DNA from: Mycolicibacterium psychrotolerans
GTDB lineage: Bacteria; Actinomycetota; Actinomycetes; Mycobacteriales; Mycobacteriaceae
Length of the DNA: 64,000 bases
Direction of reading: 5' to 3'
NCBI RefSeq assembly: GCF_010729305.1
Contig: NZ_AP022574.1
Location: 62,001-126,000 of the forward strand
Part shown: piece after piece, positions 8,129 to 16,266 of the stretch
Layout of the letters: each line of letters starts with the position of its first letter
Position numbering within the stretch: the stretch's first letter is position 1
Position numbers and translations under genes: made by a program
The notes under the pieces: model-generated
Told to the model about the DNA's origin: nothing
Database searches by the model: none
Seen by the model: the letters and a program-made list of their open reading frames with translations, nothing else

Positions 8129-9475
8129 TCACTTCAGCTCGAAGGGCGCGCCACCTGGACAGGCAGCAAGCACCTTCTGCAGAGCCTTAACCACCAGGTC
8201 AGCGGTCAGCTTGCCATCGTGCTTCTTTTGCAGCTGTGGCAGATTGAGAAAGACTGTTTGAAACCACGCAAGGTCTGCTCCAAGCCGCTCGACAGCCGCG
8301 ATGTTTGGGCTCGGATCTTGGAGCTGCTCTAACGGCACACCAGTGATGGCAGCGAGTAGCTCAAGTTCAACCTCGCTGTAGAAGTTAGCTGGTGATCGAT
8401 CACGTTTTTCGGTGTTGTGCTCTTTGCAGAGTGCAGTTGCCGTCGCGTCCAGGGGCCAGAGCATCGCGAGCGGACGCGTGTGGTCTAGGTGCATCTTCTT
8501 CACTGTTTCAAGCTGAACGCCACACTTGAAACAACGTCCGTCGAACTTATCGTAAATGTCGCGCGCTAGGTCACGTCCGGTCTCGTTCTTATAGCGAAGT
8601 TGAGGACTGCCCCCGTAGAGGTACTCAAGAAGGAGTTCGAGGTGGCGCCGCCGGGCACCATCCTCCTTCATTTGGCCAGCCGTACGCTGTGGGTTATGAG
8701 CGGCATTCACCTCGAATTTCTTGCAGAATCGACACTCCAATTGAAAGCCGTACTCGAGGAGTTTAACCTCCGCCGCGCCCTGCACAGCGATGCGACCAAA
8801 GGATGCGTGGCGGCAGGGACGACGGTGTTCCGCCACGCAATGATTGCTAAAGCTTAAAGTTGCCCGCTCATCGCGGAGGTTGACCGGCAGATACCGACTG
8901 CACCGGTTGCACGACTTAAGGTCGATTAATTTGCCTGGAATTCGCTCGATGCCTGCATCATCCACGAGCACAGAACCAGGACGTCCGGCATCGTAGAAGT
9001 TCGCTTCAGGTGCGAATTGCCACATATTGCCGCGAAGGCTGTCCTTGGCGCTATCGAGGTAGTCATGCTGAACGCCCCCCGCCTCAAGCGCATATACGTA
9101 CACGCTGGCTTCCTGGGCCGCGGCGAAAATCAGGACGGCATCGCAGCCCCCATCCGCACCCACTTTGAGTGATCCGATCTTATTCCAATGAGGAGCAGCA
9201 AAACGCGTCAGCATGTACTTTCCCGGATATTCCAGCGTTACGTCTACGTGCTTGTCGGCTTGAAACCATCCTCCGAAGCCCGCCCATTCGCGCTCGTCGG
9301 ATTCTGGCACTGAGAAAGTAATTGCCAACCGCTGCCCTGCTTGAAGCAGGTAGCCATCTGCTTCGGCCGTATCGAGCCTGACGCGCGCATTCGCATTAAA
9401 ACCTGCTCGCCGGGTAACGGGACGCCGGCGTCCTGCCCATTCTGTTTTGCCCGCGAGCTTTCGGCTATCGGCCAC
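8129..9475 (-). CDS. HNH/zinc-cluster nuclease, putative restriction endonuclease
   Basis: 448 residues from GTG 9475, with GGAGGG about 8 bases upstream. Residues 1-180 are not recognised and may bind DNA. A cysteine-histidine region follows: CNRC 189-192, C213, C221 and CRFC 248-251, probably structural zinc. The catalytic part is an HNH treble clef: CFKC 315-318, LDHTRPLAMLW 330-340, then ALC and HN at 348-354 with a trailing KRD. The gene faces the two methyltransferases tail-to-tail and shares their lower G+C content. The HNH core plus paired methylases points to a Type II restriction enzyme; a nicking or methyl-dependent nuclease is an alternative. I cannot name a characterised relative. 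Confidence 0.75.
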   Translation of the reverse strand: MADSRKLAGKTEWAGRRRPVTRRAGFNANARVRLDTAEADGYLLQAGQRLAITFSVPESDEREWAGFGGWFQADKHVDVTLEYPGKYMLTRFAAPHWNKIGSLKVGADGGCDAVLIFAAAQEASVYVYALEAGGVQHDYLDSAKDSLRGNMWQFAPEANFYDAGRPGSVLVDDAGIERIPGKLIDLKSCNRCSRYLPVNLRDERATLSFSNHCVAEHRRPCRHASFGRIAVQGAAEVKLLEYGFQLECRFCKKFEVNAAHNPQRTAGQMKEDGARRRHLELLLEYLYGGSPQLRYKNETGRDLARDIYDKFDGRCFKCGVQLETVKKMHLDHTRPLAMLWPLDATATALCKEHNTEKRDRSPANFYSEVELELLAAITGVPLEQLQDPSPNIAAVERLGADLAWFQTVFLNLPQLQKKHDGKLTADLVVKALQKVLAACPGGAPFELK

Positions 9476-10044
9476 GCTTCACCCTCCAACCGCTAAAGGC
9501 ACCCCCACGACGCGTGCAAGTGCAGCTCCCACCACTGCCCTACGCCGTCGCAAACGATGATTGATCGGGCTTAGATATCATGTGGGATCACCGCAAATTT
9601 GCCGTGAGTGGTCCAGCGTGCACGACTTTACCGTCGCCTCGGAGGCCCCTGTGGCATCCCGGCCAAGTTGTCCGACCGCGCCACCGAGGTATGGCCCCTC
9701 TATGGCCTGTCCACCGGCGAGCTACAGCTGCGAGGTGCGACATTGGCCGGACCCTCCTGGCCAGCAGCAAGGTCGCTGCCGATGTCTGCCTGGGCTGCTG
9801 TTTCCGCGCTGCGAAGACGCTGATCGTGGTCGACCATCGAAGTGGTGGTGGAGGCTCCCGGCGAGCGCGACGCACCGAGTTAAACGCTCCAGACCCGCCA
9901 ACGCGATCGAAGCCAGGAACAATCAGCAACCGCTTACAGCCGCCGCGATCGGCAACCTCGGCGAAACGCAATCCACGCCCGTCCGGAGCTCCACGTGGGT
10001 ACCGTAAAACCCACTACTCGCACTTCACCGGAGGACGTGAGGCG
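9476..10044. other. 569-base gap between nuclease and receptor kinase
   Basis: Contains the divergent upstream regions of the nuclease and of the kinase. Several overlapping open frames exist on both strands, including one continuous with the kinase frame from 9580, but none has a good ribosome site or recognisable protein. It marks the right edge of the AT-richer island: GC rises again from about 9600. Confidence 0.5.
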
Positions 10045-12969
10045 ATGGCGGGGGAAATTGCCTACGAGCTGGCATCCGCCGGGTTCGTCGATGCCGTCGA
10101 AGTGGGCCGCGGTGGAGGCGGCGTCGTCTACCGCTGCCACCAGCAGTCACTCGGGCGCACCGTCGCCATTAAAGTGCTCGCGTCCAACCTGGACCAGGAC
10201 GACCAGGAACGATTCCTCCGCGAGGGTTACGCGATGGGCGGCCTGTCGGGCCACCCGAACATCGTGAACATCCTGCAGGTCGGCATGACCGAACGGGACC
10301 GGCCCTTCATCGTCATGCCCTATCACGCACGAGGCTCGCTCGCCGACCAGGTGCGGCGCGAAGGCCGCATCCCCTGGCCCGACGCCCTGCGCATCGGTGT
10401 CAAACTGTGCGGTGCGCTCGAAACCGCCCACCGCACAGGCACGTTGCATCGCGACATCAAACCCGCCAACGTGCTCGTCAACGACTACGGCGACCCGCAG
10501 CTCAGCGATTTCGGCACCGCCCGCATCGTCGGCGGCTACAAAACGGTGACGGGGTTCTTCACCGGCACGCTGTCCTACACCGCGCCCGAGGTGCTCACCG
10601 GTAAGCCTCCGACGGTCGAGGCCGACGTCTACTCCCTCGGCGCCACGCTCTACGCATTGATTGCCGGCCAGGCCGCCCACGAGCGCAACACCGACGAGGA
10701 GTTGATCGCCCACTACCTGCGCATCACCTCCCAGCCCGTGCCGGACCTGCGCGACCACGGCATCCCACCCGATGTCTGCGCAGCGATCGAGAAGGCGATG
10801 TCGCTCGACCCGGCCAACCGGTTCCAATCGGCAGCCGAGATGGGCCGCGCCCTGCAGGAAGCTCAGCGACACAACGGGTTGACCGCCGACGCGATGGCGA
10901 TCGGCGAGCCAGCCCCTCCCCCCGAGCCCGAAGGGACACAAGCACTTCCGTTTCCCGAACCCTCCCACCCGCCTGTCATGCCACCCGTACCTCCGGCGCC
11001 ACCGCCACCCCCGTCGCCCGACATGTTCGCCCACAGCCCGTCGAACCCGCCGTCGGTTCCCCCTCCCCCGGCGCCCGTCGCACCCAAGAACCGCAAGAAA
11101 ACCCTGATCGCCCTCGCCGCCGCGGCGGCCGTAGTGCTGCTGGTGATCGGCGCTGTCGTCATCGTCGCGGCCACCAAAGACACCACCAGCGCCACCAGCA
11201 CGACAACCTCGGCACCCCCAACCGCCGAAGCGCAGCCCGGATGGCGGCCGATCTCCGACGCACGCTCGGCCCTCGACGGGGCGGCTGCCACGCAGTCCGA
11301 CGGCACCATCTGGCTCTTCGGCGGCATGGGCGCCGACAACCGCGTCAGCGGCGCCCATGAGGGGTACGACCCCGCGATCGACAGCTGGAAGGGCGGCGAG
11401 CCCCTTCCCGTTCCGGTGCAACGCGCGATGTCGGTGACGTGGCAGGACACCCCCGTCGTACTCGGCGGCTGGCGCAACGAGGGCGCCGACACCAAGGTCG
11501 CGACCGATCAGGTGTGGCGGGTGGTCAACAGTCGCTGGGTGGCGTTGCCGCCGCTGCTGCAGCCGCGCGCCGCGGCGGCGGCCGCCGTGGTGGGCGACCG
11601 CATCGTCGTCACCGGCGGTGTGGACGCCGGCGGCCGGGTGCTCGACACCACCGAGGTGTTCGACGGCAGCGGCTGGACGCTGGGCGCCCCGATGCCGACA
11701 CCGCGGCAGCTGCTGGCCGCCGCGTCGGACGGAAAGCTGATCTACGCGCTCGGCGGCACGAACGGGACGGACCTGGCGACCGTCGAGGCGTATGACCCGG
11801 CCGCCGACACCTGGACGGCCATGGCGCCACTCCCTGAGCCGCGCAGCGACTTCGGGGTCGCGGTCACCGACGGCAGATTGGTGGCGGTCGGCGGCACCGC
11901 AGGCGGCCGGCCACTCACGACGGTGACCGCGCTCGACCTCACGACAGGAACCTGGGCCGGCCTGCCGGACCTGGGCACCGCCCGTCACGGCGTGGCCGTG
12001 GCGGCCGTCGGCAAGTCGGTGTACGCGATCGGCGGGTCGACCGGCGCCGGCGACGGGCAGGCCACCTCTTCCGCCGAGGCGCTGAAGCTTGCGGCGCGCA
12101 CGCCGCAGCCCGCGGCGCAGTGGCGGTCGCTGCCGGACGCGCCGACCCCGCGCTTGATGACGGCATTCACGGTGCTCGACAATAAGATCTGGCTCATCGG
12201 CGGCATCCGCGACGGCGAGACATTACAGACCGTCGAGACCTACGACCCCGGCACGAAGCAGTGGCAGCCGCAGCCGTCGCTGCCCATCCCGCTGAACCAC
12301 GCGGCGGCGGCCACCTTCCGCGGCGAGGTCGTGGTGATCGGCGGCGCCACCGACACGATCACGCAGGCGTCGGACAAGGTGTTCGCGTTCCGCGACAACA
12401 CATGGGTCGAGCTGCCGAGCCTGCAGCACGCGCGGGCGGCGTCGGCAGCGGCAGTGGTCGGCGACAAGCTCGTCGTCGTCGGCGGGCAGAACGACAAGCA
12501 GCTGGTGCCCCAGACCGAGGTGTTCGACGGGACGTCATGGACGCAGGCCGCCGATATGCCCACTCCCCGTGAGCATCTCGCGGCGGTCTCCGACGGGGTG
12601 TACGTCTACACGGTTGGCGGCCGGTTCCTCAGCGCCGACGACAACTCGGCGGCCTTCGAACGGTTCGACCCAGCGTCCGGGAACTGGGAGAAGTTGCCGA
12701 ACATGCCGACTGCGCGCGGCAGTTTCGGCGCGGCGTTGGTCGACGGCCGCATCGTGGTGGTCGGCGGCGAGGAGCCGACGCGGGTGCTGCCCACCGTCGA
12801 GATGTACGACATCGGCAACCGCACATGGAGCAGACAGGCGCCGATCAACACACCGGTGCACGGTGAAGCGGTCGCGGCGGTCGGCTCCACCGTCTACGTC
12901 ATCGGAGGTGCCGACCGGCCGACCCACGAAGGGCCGGTGGCGACGGTCGAGGCGCTGGATTTCACGTAG
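10045..12969 (+). CDS. Receptor Ser/Thr protein kinase with extracellular Kelch-type propeller
   Basis: 974 residues from ATG 10045, chosen because GGAGG lies 10 bases upstream and the kinase fold starts directly after; the frame is open further upstream but without homology. Kinase domain about 15-275: P-loop GRGGGGVVY 21-29, lysine in AIKVL 41-45, HRDIKPANV 135-143, DFG 155-157 and a TAPE activation segment. A proline-rich juxtamembrane stretch precedes one membrane segment at about 353-377. Residues about 395-974 are repeated Kelch blades (patterns such as GGxxx...YDPxxxxW and VVGGxD), in two blocks, predicted outside the cell as a beta-propeller sensor. Overlaps tail-to-tail by 8 bases with an FHA-HTH gene, a likely phosphorylation target. 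The Kelch ectodomain ligand is unknown. Confidence 0.9.
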   Translation: MAGEIAYELASAGFVDAVEVGRGGGGVVYRCHQQSLGRTVAIKVLASNLDQDDQERFLREGYAMGGLSGHPNIVNILQVGMTERDRPFIVMPYHARGSLADQVRREGRIPWPDALRIGVKLCGALETAHRTGTLHRDIKPANVLVNDYGDPQLSDFGTARIVGGYKTVTGFFTGTLSYTAPEVLTGKPPTVEADVYSLGATLYALIAGQAAHERNTDEELIAHYLRITSQPVPDLRDHGIPPDVCAAIEKAMSLDPANRFQSAAEMGRALQEAQRHNGLTADAMAIGEPAPPPEPEGTQALPFPEPSHPPVMPPVPPAPPPPPSPDMFAHSPSNPPSVPPPPAPVAPKNRKKTLIALAAAAAVVLLVIGAVVIVAATKDTTSATSTTTSAPPTAEAQPGWRPISDARSALDGAAATQSDGTIWLFGGMGADNRVSGAHEGYDPAIDSWKGGEPLPVPVQRAMSVTWQDTPVVLGGWRNEGADTKVATDQVWRVVNSRWVALPPLLQPRAAAAAAVVGDRIVVTGGVDAGGRVLDTTEVFDGSGWTLGAPMPTPRQLLAAASDGKLIYALGGTNGTDLATVEAYDPAADTWTAMAPLPEPRSDFGVAVTDGRLVAVGGTAGGRPLTTVTALDLTTGTWAGLPDLGTARHGVAVAAVGKSVYAIGGSTGAGDGQATSSAEALKLAARTPQPAAQWRSLPDAPTPRLMTAFTVLDNKIWLIGGIRDGETLQTVETYDPGTKQWQPQPSLPIPLNHAAAATFRGEVVVIGGATDTITQASDKVFAFRDNTWVELPSLQHARAASAAAVVGDKLVVVGGQNDKQLVPQTEVFDGTSWTQAADMPTPREHLAAVSDGVYVYTVGGRFLSADDNSAAFERFDPASGNWEKLPNMPTARGSFGAALVDGRIVVVGGEEPTRVLPTVEMYDIGNRTWSRQAPINTPVHGEAVAAVGSTVYVIGGADRPTHEGPVATVEALDFT

Positions 12970-13567
12970 CGCCGTCGCGCAGCTGGGCCAGGGTCACCGC
13001 ACCGCGGCGCAGCGCCTCATTGGCCAGCCGGACGCGCCGGTCACCCTCGGTGGGGATGGCGAACTTGTCATAGAGGTTCTGGAGGTGCTGTTTGACGGCG
13101 GCCTCGGTGACATAGAGCTCGCCGGCCATCGCGCGGACCGATGCTGGTTCGGGAAACGGGTCGTCGGAGACCAGCGGCCGGCACAACACCACGAGCACGT
13201 CGTATTCGCGCCGGGTCAGCCGCGGCGGCGCGTCGACGGGCTGGGCGGTGACCGTCTCCTCGTCGCGGGACTCGCGCACCATCCAGAAGATCAACCGGGA
13301 CTTCCCGACGCGTACCTCGTCGCCGGAGTGCAGGACACGTTCGGCGGTGATCTTCTCACCGTTGAGGAAGGTGCCGTTGCGGCTGCCCATGTCGCGGACC
13401 GACCATGCGGCGCCGAGGTTTTCGAAGACGGCGTGCAGTCGCGACACGGTGGCGTCGTGTTCGAGCGCCACGTCGTTGCCCGAGGCCTTGCCGAGGGTCA
13501 CGCGTTGACCGGCCAGCGGGACGAGCTCCCGGCCGGTCGGCGTGAAGACTTCCAGGTGGGAAGACAT
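12962..13567 (-). CDS. FHA domain protein with C-terminal helix-turn-helix
   Basis: 201 residues. The N-terminal part (about 20-95) is a clear FHA phosphothreonine-binding domain: VTLGKASGNDV, VSRLHAVF and GSRNGTFLNGEKI. The C-terminal part (about 112-190) reads as a regulator-type DNA-binding domain (LTRREYDVLVVLCRP, then TEAAVKQHLQNLYDKF), as in LuxR-like or winged-helix activators. FHA modules bind phosphothreonine on kinases or are themselves switched by phosphorylation, so partnership with the convergent Kelch kinase, with which it overlaps by 8 bases at the 3' ends, is inferred. The pair recalls the PknH-EmbR logic but the architecture is different (no BTAD). Confidence 0.85.
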   Translation of the reverse strand: MSSHLEVFTPTGRELVPLAGQRVTLGKASGNDVALEHDATVSRLHAVFENLGAAWSVRDMGSRNGTFLNGEKITAERVLHSGDEVRVGKSRLIFWMVRESRDEETVTAQPVDAPPRLTRREYDVLVVLCRPLVSDDPFPEPASVRAMAGELYVTEAAVKQHLQNLYDKFAIPTEGDRRVRLANEALRRGAVTLAQLRDGAT

Positions 13568-13614
13568 GCCAGCAATTCTGTCTCAGCGACCGTGCTCATG
13601 GACGGCGAATGCGA

Positions 13615-13648
13615 CTCGGCCCGTCACCAGTGCGGGTGACGGGCCGAG
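13615..13648 (-). terminator. Perfect 14-bp hairpin terminator
   Basis: Arms CTCGGCCCGTCACC and GGTGACGGGCCGAG pair perfectly around a 6-base loop, 12 bases past the end of the secreted-protein gene (13661) and upstream of the FHA gene. No strong T run follows on either strand, common for mycobacterial terminators. Confidence 0.7.
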
Positions 13649-13660
13649 CGGGTGCGGTGT

Positions 13661-14041
13661 TCAGGGCTTGGCGAGGACGGGTGCGCGGTTGATCACCGGC
13701 GGACGGAAGACGCTGCCGCTCTCGGGCTCCGTCGGTTGGAAGACGCCGCCGGTCTTGGGCACCGTCGGCTGCAAGACGCCGCCGCCGCGCAGGGGCTGGG
13801 TGGTCTCGGTAATCTTGCCGTCTTTGCAGCTGACGATCTTGCCGTCGACGAAGACGCCCTGCCCGTTGTCGATCGGAATGCTGTAGCCATCGGCATCGGT
13901 GTAGGTGCAGCCGCCACCGCCTCCCCCGCCGGGCTCGTTGTCGGTGGCGAAGGCGGTGGCCGGGGCGACCGCGAGGACGGCGAAGGCGCCGAGGATGGTG
14001 GCTGTGTACTTGATGCCCTTGCGGGTGGTCGATGCGGTCAT
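13661..14041 (-). CDS. Small secreted protein, function unknown
   Basis: 126 residues from ATG 14041, with GAGAGGAAG just upstream. A signal peptide is clear: basic TTRKGIK, a hydrophobic core ATILGAFAVLAVAPA and a cleavage-type ATAFA near residue 31. The mature part begins with a glycine run and one CTYTDADG segment, has a second cysteine (VSCKDGK), and ends in repeated P-T/E-P units (GGVLQPTVPKTGGVFQPTEP) rich in proline and valine. Two cysteines could form a disulphide. No enzyme motif is seen. It stands alone with its own terminator hairpin. Confidence 0.75.
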   Translation of the reverse strand: MTASTTRKGIKYTATILGAFAVLAVAPATAFATDNEPGGGGGGGCTYTDADGYSIPIDNGQGVFVDGKIVSCKDGKITETTQPLRGGGVLQPTVPKTGGVFQPTEPESGSVFRPPVINRAPVLAKP

Positions 14042-14185
14042 GATGACTTCCTCTCGGGTGGTGCTGGGTTGTTCTGCTGTTAAGAGGAATACTGCTGCTC
14101 AGAGGGCTCGGCCGTAATCGCCGGCAAGCCAGAGTCCAGTGCCGGGATAGGAAGAGTTTCCTATCCCTGAGGCAAGGGTCCTTCC

Positions 14186-14246
14186 GTTGAGGCTGCACCC
14201 ACGGCGGCGAAATTGGCAAAATGTGCGCCGCCAGCGCAGCCTGAAC
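14186..14246 (+). repeat. 61-bp palindromic repeat, copy 1
   Basis: Begins GTTGAGGCTGC and ends GCAGCCTGAAC, with inner GGCGGCG and CGCCGCC arms. It matches copies at 41275 and 42238 at 52 of 61 positions by hand comparison. One difference from those copies (A to G at position 7) is matched by the partner base in the other arm, supporting selection for the folded form. It lies directly after the Doc toxin gene. Confidence 0.85.
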
Positions 14247-14252
14247 GGGCGG

Positions 14253-14636
14253 CTACGCCTCCGCGTAACTCTGTAGCTTGTCCGCTACCCGGCGGATGTC
14301 CAGATCTCCCTGCACAGCAACGTCATTCATGAAGATCTCGGCGTCGTCGACATCGAAGTTCGGATCCAGCTGCGTGCCGTTGATGGACAGGAACGTCCAC
14401 GCGGCAGCCCAGGCGGTGCGTTTGTTCCCGTCGACCAACGCGTGGTTGCGAGCCAACGACTGCAGCAGCGCCGCGGCCTTGGTGAACAGGTCGGGATAAG
14501 CGTCGATGCCGAAGGCGGTGGCCTGCGGTCGGGCCACCGCCGCATCGAGAAGCCCGTAGTCGGCCACCCGCACTTCGATTCCCACCGCCGCCGCTCCGGC
14601 GACCAGGACATCGTCGCGGTCCAGGTACTCGGTCAC
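14253..14636 (-). CDS. doc: Doc-type toxin (Fic/Doc family)
   Basis: 127 residues. The start GTG 14636 overlaps the antitoxin stop (GTGA). The Fic/Doc signature appears as [13 protein letters not shown] around residue 65, close to the HXFX(D/N)(G/A)NKR consensus but with a leucine-valine in the middle. Doc proteins phosphorylate EF-Tu and stop translation; Fic proteins AMPylate. The Doc size (about 125 residues) and the tiny upstream partner favour a toxin-antitoxin pair. A flanking 61-bp palindrome lies six bases downstream. Activity is inferred from motif only. Confidence 0.85.
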   Translation of the reverse strand: MTEYLDRDDVLVAGAAAVGIEVRVADYGLLDAAVARPQATAFGIDAYPDLFTKAAALLQSLARNHALVDGNKRTAWAAAWTFLSINGTQLDPNFDVDDAEIFMNDVAVQGDLDIRRVADKLQSYAEA

Positions 14637-14830
14637 GCCAGGCGGCGGTTGAGCTCTGCACTGCGCTCGGCGACGATCCGCGCAGCCTCGCGCACGCGGC
14701 GCTTGTGATCCGAGGCGGCGTCGAGGGCGGCACGTTGCACGAACGCGCGCAGCGACATCTCCCCTGCGGCCGCCGCCGTGCGCAACTGTTCCATTTCCTC
14801 GTCGGTGAAATTGATGTTCAACGCCGGCAT
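14633..14830 (-). CDS. Antitoxin of the Doc pair, ribbon-helix-helix type
   Basis: 65 residues, starting [16 protein letters not shown], which resembles the N-terminal strand and first helix of ribbon-helix-helix repressors, with an [12 protein letters not shown] second helix and a basic tail. It precedes and overlaps the toxin by 4 bases, the usual antitoxin-first order, so it should both neutralise Doc and repress the operon. The palindrome-like GGTACC/GGTACTA stretch around 14836-14870 just upstream could be the operator. Classical Doc partners are Phd proteins; this one is not Phd-like. Confidence 0.8.
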   Translation of the reverse strand: MPALNINFTDEEMEQLRTAAAAGEMSLRAFVQRAALDAASDHKRRVREAARIVAERSAELNRRLA

Positions 14831-14866
14831 GGTGGCATGGTACCGGAGTCGGTACCAGAAGTGGTA

Positions 14867-16015
14867 CTACACCGCGGCGCCGAGTTCCGCGTAGACCGCG
14901 GCCTCGAAGCCGAGGATCGTCGCGACCATCTTCTCGTCGAAGAACGGAAGGATCTGCGTCGCGATCACAGCGCCGATCCCCGCCTTGCGGTCGATCCAGA
15001 AGAAGCTGTTGAACAGCCCCGACCAGTCGGCCGAGCCGGCGCTGCGCATGCCCGGCAGGTCGACCAGGTACAGGTGGAACCCGAGGCCCCACCCCTGCGG
15101 CACGTCGAGCAACTCGACCGGCCTGGTCAGCTCGGGGATGGCCGGCTCCATCTTCTTCGGCAGCGGCGCGCCGTCGAGGTGGTCCCGCAATGCGAGCTCG
15201 ACGGTCTCCTCTTTGAGGATGCGCGTGCCGTCGAGCACGCCGCCGTTGAGCCAGGCGCGCACGAAACGTCCGTAGTCGGCGATCGTCCCGTAGGACCCGT
15301 GGCCGGCGGCGTCCCACTCCGGCTGGGCCGGCAGGTCGAGGTCGGTTGCCGTCAGGCTGCCGTCCGGCGCGCGGTAACGGATGGGCAGCAACCGCGCGCG
15401 CTGCTCGTCGGTCGGGTCGAACGTCGAATCCCTCATGCCGAGCGGGCCGTAGACATGTTCGGCGATGTAGTCGGCCAGCGTCTGGCCGCTGACGGCCTCG
15501 ACGACCATGCCGAGCCAGTCGGTGCTGACGCCGTACTCCCAGACGGTCCCGGGGTCGTGGACCAGCGGCGCGCTGAGGCTCTGCTTGATGCCCTCGAGCG
15601 GATTGGGAAAGTTGTGCTCGGCGCAGTACGCGAAGAGCTTCTCGTTGAGGAAGTGGTAGCCACACCCGGCCGTGTGGTTCATCAGCTGCCGGACGGTCGC
15701 CTGCACCTTGGGTGCCCGCAGAACCGGCTCACGGCCTTCGATGTGATCGAGCACCTGGAGCTCGCCGAACTCGGGCACGATCGACGCCACCGTCGCATCC
15801 AGGTCGACACGCCCCTGCTCGACCAGCTGAAGTGCGGCGGTCGTCGCAACGGCCTTCGTCATCGACGCGTTGCGGAACATCGTGTCGCGCTTCGCCTCTC
15901 CGGCCGCACCCTCGTAGAGCACGCCGTCGCGGCCGACCACCGTCGCGGCGACGCCGTGCAGCGACCCGTCGGCGGTCACGCCGTTCAGAAGGTCGTCGAC
16001 TCGCTCGAACCCCAT
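14867..16015 (-). CDS. Beta-lactamase-family serine hydrolase (EstB/PBP-like)
   Basis: 382 residues from ATG 16015, preferred because GAGGAG lies 7 bases upstream; a GTG at 16036 is an alternative. Class C beta-lactamase fold: catalytic SMTK at 51-54, a YGVS motif (tyrosine at about 160, in the place of YxN) and HGSYG late as the third motif. No signal peptide is seen, so the protein is probably cytoplasmic and acts as an esterase or amidohydrolase, not in antibiotic resistance; the substrate is unknown. It stands alone, ending 37 bases from the antitoxin start. Confidence 0.85.
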   Translation of the reverse strand: MGFERVDDLLNGVTADGSLHGVAATVVGRDGVLYEGAAGEAKRDTMFRNASMTKAVATTAALQLVEQGRVDLDATVASIVPEFGELQVLDHIEGREPVLRAPKVQATVRQLMNHTAGCGYHFLNEKLFAYCAEHNFPNPLEGIKQSLSAPLVHDPGTVWEYGVSTDWLGMVVEAVSGQTLADYIAEHVYGPLGMRDSTFDPTDEQRARLLPIRYRAPDGSLTATDLDLPAQPEWDAAGHGSYGTIADYGRFVRAWLNGGVLDGTRILKEETVELALRDHLDGAPLPKKMEPAIPELTRPVELLDVPQGWGLGFHLYLVDLPGMRSAGSADWSGLFNSFFWIDRKAGIGAVIATQILPFFDEKMVATILGFEAAVYAELGAAV

Positions 16016-16200
16016 CCCCAGCTCCTCTGCTGTCACGCGGATATGCGAGCCATCATCGCACGGGGCCATAGGTACACCGACGGAAAAGGGCGGTTCACCA
16101 CGTCACACGTGCGTTCAGGGCGGGCTGCGGCCGAAACCACCACTGGGTGACCACTATTCAGCACTGCGACGGTGGAACCGAGCATGCAGCCGTGATCGCA

Positions 16201-16240
16201 CTCGCCCCTGACATCGAGGCCCTTCGCCTCTAGGGGCGAG
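16201..16240 (+). promoter_or_regulatory. Inverted repeat upstream of hydrolase-pump operon
   Basis: Arms CTCGCCCCT and AGGGGCGAG pair perfectly with a 22-base loop, ending 26 bases before the hydrolase ATG. It could be an operator or a leader hairpin. No sequence-specific regulator gene is adjacent. Confidence 0.3.
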
Positions 16241-16266
16241 ACCCGTCGTCGACAACCTTGGCATAT

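Noticed and set aside
8096..8332. Small plus-strand ORF following methyltransferase 2
   Set aside because: It lies opposite the conserved C-terminus of the nuclease and has no ribosome site.
9580..10044. Longer start for the Kelch kinase (1129 codons, from 9580)
   Set aside because: The upstream part has no homology, biased composition and no ribosome site; ATG 10045 has GGAGG and begins the kinase fold.
10147..11988. 613-codon open frame on the minus strand across the kinase gene
   Set aside because: It is a mirror of the highly GC-biased kinase codons and gives low-complexity protein.
14253..15665. 470-codon open frame running from serine hydrolase region into Doc
   Set aside because: It joins the Doc reading frame to out-of-frame hydrolase sequence; the Doc start at 14636 overlaps the antitoxin stop.
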